NCBI RefSeq assembly: GCF_964340395.1
Contig: NC_135562.1
Coordinates: forward strand, 23,039,673 to 23,103,672
DNA from: Glandiceps talaboti
Lineage: Eukaryota; Hemichordata; Enteropneusta; Spengelidae
Length of the DNA: 64,000 nucleotides
Reading direction: 5' to 3'
The notes beneath the pieces were generated by a model. It was not told where the DNA came from and ran no database searches. It saw only the letters and a list, made by a program, of their open reading frames with translations. Every line of letters begins with the position of its first letter. Within the stretch, counting starts at the first letter, position 1. The translations under genes were made by a program, and so were the position numbers. This document shows positions 37,010 through 49,000 of this stretch, in pieces.

Positions 37010-40000
37010 CACACACACACATAGACACAAACAATCACACACAGACACACGACACACACACATACATACACACATACATACATACATACATACATACATA
37101 CACATACGCAATCACGTGCACACAGAAACACACACATGCATAAACATACACACAGAACAAACAGACACACACAACACACACACATACATACATACATACA
37201 TACACACATACATACACAATCACATGTGCACATAGAAACACACACACACATGCATATACATACACACAGACACAAACAATGACAGACAGACACACACACA
37301 TGACAAACACATAGTTTACATACACACAGACAGACAGACACAAACAGCCTATATACGACATATACCTCAATCATATTTACACAAGAAAGCATACTTACAG
37401 TTACATCTTGTTTATTTGCAAGGACTATGACCGGAACGCCATCAAGAGCCTCACTATCAATCATTTCATCTGTCAATATACAATAATAAAAACTAAAATG
37501 TGACCCATTATAAGTCTTGCATTACTTGTGAATAGCAAATAATTCTACAGTCACCATTCTGTCACACACTGCTAGAAATCTTACCTAACTATACTCTCAT
37601 GTCACACACTGGTAGAAATCTTACCTAACTGTACTCTCTCCTGTGACACACTGCTAGAAATCTTACCTAACTGTACTCTCTCCTGTCACACACTGCTAGA
37701 AATCTTACCTAACTATACTCTCTCCTGTCACACACTGCTAGAAATCTTACCTAACTATACTCTCTCCTGTGACACTGGTACAAATCTTACCTAACTGTAC
37801 TCTCTCCTGTCATACACTGCACTAGTAGAAACTCACCAAATGCTCGCCAGGATTCTTCCAGTCTTTCCTCATCAGTTGAATCAACCATGTAAATAACACC
37901 ATGAGATTCCGCATAATACTGTGAAACAATGTTAACAAAATAATGATTTTCCAAAGTTCTTGTATTCATTCAAAGAACTGCAGCTATATATTTTGGGATA
38001 TATACAAGTGTCATTTCACATCATTCAAATTTCTCTAGTTTCACACAACTAAAGAGGCCAGATTTGTTTTTTACAACACTTGGTCAATACACTGATCAAA
38101 TTTTATAACTGTTACTGTAACACCATCTTTAATTCACTTCTCCCCTGTATAAAGAGCAGTAATTTGGCTACAGCCTGTCCAACAAAATATACCTGAACAA
38201 ATTGGCATCCATGTATTGTTTATAGAAGTCAGTCATATTAATTATAATATGCATTACATGAGACAATGGTACATGGTTTGTTATGTCCTTATCAGCTAGT
38301 ACATGGCACTGTATGGGTAGATATCCTTATTAGTACATTGCACTATATGGGTAGATATCCTTATTAGTACATGGCACTATATGGGTAGATATCCTTATTA
38401 GTACATTGCACTATATGGGTAGATATCCTTATTAGTACATGGCACTATATGGGTAGATATCCTTATTAGTACATGGCACTGTATGGGTAGATATCCTTAT
38501 TAGTACATGGCACTATATGGGTAGATATCCTTATTAGTACATGGCACTATATGGGTAGATATCCTTATTAGTACATGGCACTGTATGGGTAGATATCCTT
38601 ATTAGTACATGGCACTGTATGGGTAGATATCCTTATTAGTACATGGCACTATATGGGTAGATATCCTTATTAGTACATGGCACTATATGGGTAGATATCC
38701 TTATTAGTACATTGCACTGTATGGGTAGATATCCTTATTAGTACATGGCACTATATGGGTAGATATCCTTATTAGTACATGGCACTATATGGGTAGATAT
38801 CCTTATTAGTACATGGCACTATATGGGTAGATATCCTTATTAGTACATTGCACTGTATGGGTAGATATCCTTATTAGTACATGGCACTATATGGGTAGAT
38901 ATCCTTATTAATACATGGCACTATATGGGTAGATATCCTTATTAGTACATGGCACTATATGGGTAGATATCCTTATTAGTACATGGCACTATATGGGTAG
39001 ATATCCTTATTAGTACATGGCACTATATGGGTAGATATCCTTATTAGTACATGGCACTATATGGGTAGATATCCTTATTAGTACATGGCACTATATGGGT
39101 AGATATCCTTATTAGTACATGGCACTATATGGGTAGATATCCTTATTAGTACATGGCACTATATGGGTAGATATCCTTATTAGTACATGGCACTATATGG
39201 GTAGATATCCTTATTAGTACATGGCACTATATGGGTAGATATCCTTATTAGTACATGGCACTATATGGGTAGATATCCTTATTAGTACATGGCACTATAT
39301 GGGTAGATATCCTTATTAGTACATGGCACTATATGGGTAGATATCCTTATTAGTACATGGCACTATATGGGTAGATATCCTTATTAGTACATGGCACTAT
39401 ATGGGTAGATATCCTTATTAGTACATGGCACTATATGGGTAGATATCCTTATTAGTACATGGCACTATATGGGTAGATATCCTTATTAGTACATGGCACT
39501 ATATGGGTAGATATCCTTATTAGTACATGGCACTATATGGGTAGATATCCTTATTAGTACATGGCACTGTATGGGTAGATATCCTTATTAGTACATGGCA
39601 CTATATGGGTAGATATCCTTATTAGTACATGGCACTATATGGGTAGATATCCTTATTAGTACATGGCACTATATGGGTAGATATCCTTATTAGTACATGG
39701 CACTGCATGGGTAGATATCCTTATTAGTACATGGCACTGCATGGGTAGATATCCTTATTAGTACATGGCACTATATGGGTAGATATCCTTATTAGTACAT
39801 GGCACTATATGGGTAGATATCCTTATTAGTACATGGCACTATATGGGTAGATATCCTTATTAGTACATGGCACTATATGGGTAGATATCCTTATTAGTAC
39901 ATGGCACTATATGGGTAGATATCCTTATTAGTACATGGCACTATATGGGTAGATATCCTTATTAGTACATGGCACTATATGGGTAGATATCCTTATTAGT

Positions 40001-43000
40001 ACATGGCACTATATGGGTAGATATCCTTATTAGTACATGGCACTATATGGGTAGATATCCTTATTAGTACATGGCACTATATGGGTAGATATCCTTATTA
40101 GTACATGGCACTGTATGGGTAGATATCCTTATTAGTACATTGCACTGCATGGGTAGATATCCTTATTAGTACATGGCACTGTATGGGTACTAGATATCCT
40201 TATTAGTACATGGCACTATATGGGTAGATATCCTTATTAGTACATGGCACTATATGGGTAGATATCCTTATTAGTACATGGCACTATATGGGTAGATATC
40301 CTTATTAGTACATGGCACTATATGGGTAGATATCCTTATTAGTACATGGCACTATATGGGTACACGTCGTTATTAGTACATGGCACTGTATGGGTAGATA
40401 TCCTTATTAGTACATTGCACTGCATGGGTAGATATCCTTATTAGTACATGGCACTGTATGGGTAGATATCCTTATTAGTACATTGCATTGTATGGGTAAA
40501 TATCCTTATTAGTACATGGCACTGCATGGGTAGATATCCTTATTAGTACATTGCATTGTATGGGTAGATATCCTTATTAGTACATGGCACTATATGGGTA
40601 GATATCCTTATTAGTACATGGCACTGCATGGGTAGATATCCTTATTAGTACATGGCACTGTATGGGTAGATATCCTTATTAGTACATGGCACTGCATGGG
40701 TAGATATCCTTATTAGTACATGGCACTATATGGGTAGATATCCTTATTAGTACATGGCACTATATGGGTAGATATCCTTATTAGTACATGGCACTGTATG
40801 GGTAGATATCCTTATTAGTACATGGCACTATATGGGTAGATATCCTTATTAGTACATGGCACTATATGGGTAGATATCCTTATTAGTACATGGCACTATA
40901 TGGGTAGATATCCTTATTAGTACATGGCACTATATGGGTAGATATCCTTATTAGTACATGGCATTGTATGGGTAGATATCCTTATTAGTACATGGCACTG
41001 CATGGGTAGATATCCTTATTAGTACATGGCACTGCATGGGTAGATATCCTTATTAGTACATGGCACTATATGGGTAGATATCCTTATTAGTACATGGCAT
41101 TGCATGGGTAGATATCCTTATTAGTACAGGGCACTATATGGGTAGATATCCTTATTAGTACATGGCACTATATGGGTAGATATCCTTATTAGTACATGGC
41201 ACTATATGGGTAGATATCCTTATTAGTACATTGCACTGCATGGGTAGATATCCTTATTAGTACATGGCATTGTATGGGTAGATATCCTTATTAGTACATG
41301 GCACTGTATGGGTAGATATCCTTATTAGTACATGGCACTATATGGGTAGATATCCTTATTAGTACATGGCACTGCATGGGTAGATATCCTTATTAGTACA
41401 TGGCATTGTATGGGTAGATATCCTTATTAGTACATGGCACTGTATGGGTAGATATCCTTATTAGTACATGGCACTATATGGGTAGATATCCTTATTAGTA
41501 CATGGCACTGCATGGGTAGATATCCTTATTAGTACATGGCATTGTATGGGTAGATATCCTTATTAGTACATGGCACTGTATGGGTAGATATCCTTATTAG
41601 TACATGGCACTATATGGGTAGATATCCTTATTAGTACATGGCACTATATGGGTAGATATCCTTATTAGTACATTGCACTGCATGGGTAGATATCCTTATT
41701 AGTACATGGCACTATATGGGTAGATATCCTTATTAGTACATTGCACTGCATGGGTAGATATCCTTATTAGTACATGGCACTATATGGGTAGATATCCTTA
41801 TTAGTACATGGCACTATATGGGTAGATATCCTTATTAGTACATGGCACTACATGGGTAGATATCCTTATTAGTACATGGCACTGCATGGGTAGATGTCCT
41901 TATTAGTACATGGCACTATATGGGTAGATATCCTTATTAGTACATGGCACTGTATGGGTAGATATCCTTATTAGTACATGGCACTGCATGGGTAGATCTC
42001 CTTATTAGTACATGGCACTGTTTGGGTATACATCGTTATTAGTACATGGCACTATATGGGTAGATATCCTTATTAGTACATGGCACTGCATGGGTAGATG
42101 TCCTTATTAGTACATGGTACTGCATGGGTAGATATCCTTATTAGTACATGGCACTGTTTGGGTACACATCGTTATTAGTACATGGCACTATATGGGTAGA
42201 TGTCCTTTTATTAGTACATTGCACTGCATGGGTAGATGTCCTTATTAGTACATGGCACTGCATGGGTAGATATCCTTATTAGTACATGGCACTGCATGGG
42301 TAGATATCCTTATTAGTACATGGCACTGCATGGGTAGATATCCTTATTAGTACATGGCACTGTATGGGTAGATGTCCTTATTAGTACATGGCACTGTATG
42401 GGTAGATGTCCTTATTAGTACATGGCACTGTATGGGTAGATATCCTTATTAGTACATTGCACTGTATGGGTAGATATCCTTATTAGTACATTGCACTGCA
42501 TGGGTAGATATCCTTATTAGTACATGGCACTGCATGGGTAGATATCCTTATTAGTACATGGCACTGTATGGGTAGATGTCCTTATTAGTACATGGCACTG
42601 TATGGGTAGATGTCCTTATTAGTACATGGCACTGTATGGGTAGATATCCTTATTAGTACATGGAACTGCATGGGTAGATATCCTTATTAGTACATGGCAC
42701 TGTATGGGTAGATATCCTTATTAGTACATGGCACTATATGGGTAGATATCCTTATTAGTACATGGCACTGCATGGGTAGATGTCCTTATTAGTACATGGC
42801 ACTGTATGGGTAGATATCCTTATTAATACATGGCACTGCATGGGTAGATATCCTTATTAGTACATGGCACTGCATGGGTAGATGTCCTTATTAGTACATG
42901 GCACTGTATGGGTAGATGTCCTTATTAGTACATGGCACTGTATGGGTAGATATCCTTATTAGTACATTGCACTGTATGGGTAGATATCCTTATTAGTACA

Positions 43001-46000
43001 TGGCACTGCATGGGTAGATATCCTTATTAGTACATGGCACTGCATGGGTAGATGTCCTTATTAGTCCATGGCACTGTATGGGTAGATATCCTTATTAGTA
43101 CATGGCACTATATGGGTAGATATCCTTATTAGTACATGGCACTATATGGGTAGATGTCCTTATTAGTACATGGCACTGTTTGGGTACACATCGTTATTAG
43201 TACATGGCACTATATGGGTAGATATCCTTATTAGTACATGGCACTATATGGGTAGATATCCTTATTAATACATGGCACTATATGGGTAGATATCCTTATT
43301 AGTACATGGTACTGTATGGGTAGATGTCCTTATTAGTACATGGCACTATATGGGTAGATATCCTTATTAGTACATGGCACTATATGGGTAGATATCCTTA
43401 TTAGTACATGGCACTGCATGGGTAGATATCCTTATTAGTACATGGCACTATATATGGATAGATATCCTTATTAGTACATGGCACTATATGGGTAGATATC
43501 CTTATTAGTACATTGCACTGTATGGGTAGATATCCTTATTAGTACATGGCACTATATGGGTAGATATCCTTATTAGTACATGGCACTATATGGGTAGATA
43601 TCCTTATTAGTACATGGCACTATATGGGTAGATATCCTTATTAGTACATTGCACTGCATGGGTAGATATCCTTATTAGTACATGGCACTGCATGGGTAGA
43701 TATCCTTATTAGTACATGGCACTGCATGGGTAGATATCCTTATTAGTACATGGCACTATATGGGTAGATATCCTTATTAGTACATGGCACTGTATGGGTA
43801 CACGTCGTTATTAGTACATGTACTGTATTGGTAGATATCCTTATTAGTACATGGCACTGTTTGGGTTCACGTCATAGTACATGGCACTGTTTGGGTACAC
43901 ATCGTTATTAGTACAGGTCACTGTATGGGTAGATGTCCTTATTAGTACAGGTCACTATATGGGTAGATATCCTTATTAGTACATTGCACTGCATGGGTAG
44001 ATATCCTTATTAGTACATTGCACTGCATGGGTAGATATCCTTATTAGTACATGGCACTATATGGGTAGATATCCTTATTAGTACATGGCACTATATGGGT
44101 AGATATCCTTATTAGTACAGGTCACTGTATGGGTAGATATCCTTATTAGTACATGGTACTGTATGGGTAGATGTCCTTATTAGTACATGGCACTATATGG
44201 GTAGATATCCTTATTAGTACATGGCACTATATGGGTAGATATCCTTATTAGTACATGGCACTGCATGGGTAGATATCCTTATTAGTACATGGCACTATAT
44301 ATGGATAGATATCCTTATTAGTACATGGCACTATATGGGTAGATATCCTTATTAGTACATTGCACTGTATGGGTAGATATCCTTATTAGTACATGGCACT
44401 ATATGGGTAGATATCCTTATTAGTACATGGCACTATATGGGTAGATATCCTTATTAGTACATGGCACTATATGGGTAGATATCCTTATTAGTACATTGCA
44501 CTGCATGGGTAGATATCCTTATTAGTACATGGCACTGCATGGGTAGATATCCTTATTAGTACATGGCACTGCATGGGTAGATATCCTTATTAGTACATGG
44601 CACTATATGGGTAGATATCCTTATTAGTACATGGCACTGTATGGGTACACGTCGTTATTAGTACATGTACTGTATTGGTAGATATCCTTATTAGTACATG
44701 GCACTGTTTGGGTTCACGTCATAGTACATGGCACTGTTTGGGTACACATCGTTATTAGTACAGGTCACTGTATGGGTAGATGTCCTTATTAGTACAGGTC
44801 ACTATATGGGTAGATATCCTTATTAGTACATTGCACTGCATGGGTAGATATCCTTATTAGTACATTGCACTGCATGGGTAGATATCCTTATTAGTACATT
44901 GCACTGCATGGGTAGATATCCTTATTAGTACATGGCACTATATGGGTAGATATCCTTATTAGTACATGGCACTATATGGGTAGATATCCTTATTAGTACA
45001 GGTCACTGTATGGGTAGATATCCTTATTAGTACATGGCACTGTATGGGTAGATATCCTTATTAGTACATGGCACTGCATGGGTAGATATCCTTATTAGTA
45101 CATGGCACTGTATGGGTAGATATCCTCATTAGTACATGGCACTGTATGGGTAGATATCCTCATTAGTACATGGCACTGTATGGGTAGATATCCTTATTAG
45201 TACATGGCACTGCATGGGTAGATATCCTTATTAGTACATGGCACTGCATATGGGTAGATATCCTTATTAGTACATGGCACTATATGGGTAGATATCCTTA
45301 TTAGTACATGGCACTATATGGGTAGATATCCTTATTAGTACATGGCACTGTATGGGTACACATTGTTATCAATACATGGCACTGTATGGGTAGATGTCCT
45401 TATTAGTACATGGCACTGTATGGGTAGATATCCTTATTAGTACATGGCACTATATGGGTAGATATCCTTATTAGTACATGGCACTGTATGGGTACACATT
45501 GTTATCAATACATGGCACTGTATGGGTAGATGTCCTTATTAGTACATGGCACTGTATGGGTACACATTGTTATTAATACATGGCACTGTATGGTACACAT
45601 CGTTATTAGTACATGGCAATGCATGGGTACGTCACATCGTTATTAATACATGGCATTGTATGGGTACACATCGTTATTAGTATATGGCACTGCATGGGTA
45701 CACATTGTTATCAATACATGGCACTGTATGGGTACACATCGTTATTAGTACACATGGCACTGCATGGGTACACATCGTTATTAATACATGGCACTGTATG
45801 GGTACACATTGTTATTAATACATGGCACTGTATGGTACACATCGTTATTAGTACATGGCAATGCATGGGTACGTCACATCGTTATTAATACATGGCATTG
45901 TATGGGTACACATCGTTATTAGTATATGGCACTGCATGGGTACACATCGTTATTAGTATATAGCACTGCATGGGTACACATCGTTATTAGTATATGGCAC

Positions 46001-49000
46001 TGCATGGGTACACATCGTTATTAGTATATGGCACTGTATGGGTTCACGTTGTTTTTAGTACATGGCACTGTTTGGGTACACGTCATAGTACATGGCACTA
46101 TGGGTACACATCGTTATTAGTACATGGCACTGTATATATGGTCAGCATTGTTTAACAATGGTACAGCATTGACATGTCTGAGGGTGCTGTTTTTGTCCCA
46201 GACTTGATGGAGACAAATAAGCGATCTGAACACATACCAAAAGTTAATCCGAGATTAATTTGTTTACTGGGACCAGACCATGGCCAAGATTTGTTGTTGT
46301 CTGAACAGCCTAATTGTTAGCACAGTTGATGACATTGTTAGCACAGTTGACAACATCGTTAGCACAGTTGATAATATTGTTAGCACAGCTGACAGTACTT
46401 ATTGTTAGCACAGCTGATGATATTGTTAGCACAGTTGACAACATTGCTGGCACAGTTGATGTCATCATGGTGGTTTTCTATAATCAAATCTACATGTATT
46501 CTACATAGTCTCATAAAAAGCCACTTACCTTATCCCATAAAGACTGTAGTTCCTCTTGTCCACCAAGATCCCAAAACATAAGTCGTATTGACCCTATATC
46601 AATTTTACCAACTATAAAATATAACAAAAATACCAAATTACTTTGTAATATAACTCTTGCACTAAATCAACCACTTCATCTTGTTGTTTCTGTTGTTGTT
46701 TTTGTTGTTTTTGTTGTGGAGATTTTATTGCTGTTGTTGTAAAGGTCATTGTCAGCGTTACTTTAAGGCTAACTTTTTTTACGTATTCGAGAAAAAAATA
46801 AATTAATAATAAAATTTTGAAAATTATAAAGTCTTGCAAGAAACAGTGGATGCAGAAACTGGCATCAACTTAAAAAGACACTATGAAACTGTTCTTTCAA
46901 TTTGTAATGGTTGTACAGGTGATGAGAAGACCTACACCACCTATTCTAAAATTGAGTGGAATTGGAAACCACACATTTTTTTCTTATTAGGCCTAATAGG
47001 ATTTTCTTTTGGGAATACTGAATTTCTATTGGACAACCACAAGCTTTTTATTTTTTATTTTCCTAACAGTTCAATAAATAAATAATCATACACAATTCAT
47101 CAGAAATTTAGGATTCTACTTTCTATCCCAAGTGTTGTGGTTGTAACAAAATAGTTTGCAAACACACAAAGCCAATACTAATAGGTATTGTATGAATGTG
47201 ATTGGATATACTAACATTGTATGAATGTGATTGGATATACTAACATTGTATTAATGTGATTGGATATACTAACATTGTATCAATTTGATTGGATATACTA
47301 ATATTGTATCAATGTGATTGGATATACTAATATTGTATCAATGTGATTGGATATACTAACATTGTATCAATGTGATTGGATATACTAATATTGTATCAAT
47401 GTGATTGGATATACTAATATTGTATGAATGTGATTGGATATACTAATATTGTATGAATGTGATTGGATATACTAATATTGTATGAATGTGATTGGATATA
47501 CTAACATTGTATCAATGTGATTGGATATACTAACATTGTATTAATGTGATTGGATATACTAACATTGTATGAATGTGATTGGATATACTAACATTGTATC
47601 AATGTGATTGGATATACTAACATTGTATCAATTTGATTGGATATACTAATATTGTATCAATGTGATTGGATATACTAATATTGTATGAATGTGATTGGAT
47701 ATACTAATATTGTATCAATGTGATTGGATATATTAACATTGTATTAATGTGATTTGATATACTAATATTGTATGAATGTGATTGGATATACTAATATTGT
47801 ATGAATGTGATTGGATATACTAATATTGTATTAATGTGATTGGATATACTAACATTGTATCAATGTGATTGGATATACTAACATTGTATGAATGTGATTG
47901 GATATACTAACATTGTATGAATGTGATTGGATATACTAACATTGTATGAATGTGATTGGATATACTAATATTGTATCAATGTGATTGGATATACTAATAT
48001 TGTATGAATGTGATTGGATATACTAACATTGTATCAATGTGATTGGATATACTAACATTGTATCAATGTGATTGGATATACTAACATTGTATGAATGTGA
48101 TTGGATATACTAACATTGTATGAATGTGATTGGATATACTAATATTGTATTAATGTGATTGGATATATTAACATTGTATCAATTTGATTGGATATACTAA
48201 TATTGTATCAATGTGATTGGATATACTAATATTGTATTAATGTGATTGGATATATTAACATTGTATCAATGTGATTTGATATACTAATATTGTATGAATG
48301 TGATTTGATATACTAATATTGTATGAATGTGATTGGATATACTAATATTGTATGAATGTGATTGGATATACTAATATTGTATCAATGTGATTGGATATAC
48401 TAACATTGTATCAATGTGATTGGATATACTAACATTGTATGAATGTGATTGGATATACTAACATTGTATGAATGTGATTGGATATACTAACATTGTATGA
48501 ATGTGATTGGATATACTAATATTGTATCAATGTGATTGGATATACTAATATTGTATGAATGTGATTGGATATACTAACATTGTATCAATGTGATTGGATA
48601 TACTAACATTGTATCAATGTGATTGGATATACTAACATTGTATCAATGTGATTGGATATACTAACATTGTATCAATGTGACTGGATATACTAACATTGTA
48701 TGAATGTGATTGGATATACTAACATTGTATGAATGTGATTGGATATACTACCATTGTATCAATGTGATTGGATATACTAACATTGTATGAATGTGATTGG
48801 ATATACTAACATTGTATGAATGTGATTGGATATACTAACATTGTATTAATGTGATTGGATATACTAACATTGTATCAATGTGATTGGATATACTAACATT
48901 GTATCAATGTGATTGGATATACTAACATTGTATCAATGTGATTGGATATACTAACATTGTATTAATGTGATTGGATATACTAACACTGTATGAATGTGAT

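Noticed and set aside
36778-37476. Open frames rich in His-Thr or Cys-Val over the CA/CATA cluster
   Set aside because: Translations of dinucleotide and tetranucleotide repeats. Only the ARFRP1 exon at 37399-37469 within this span is real.
38282-46140. CRISPR-like array
   Set aside because: The 34-bp repeats are head to tail with no spacers, in a spliced animal gene. These are minisatellites.
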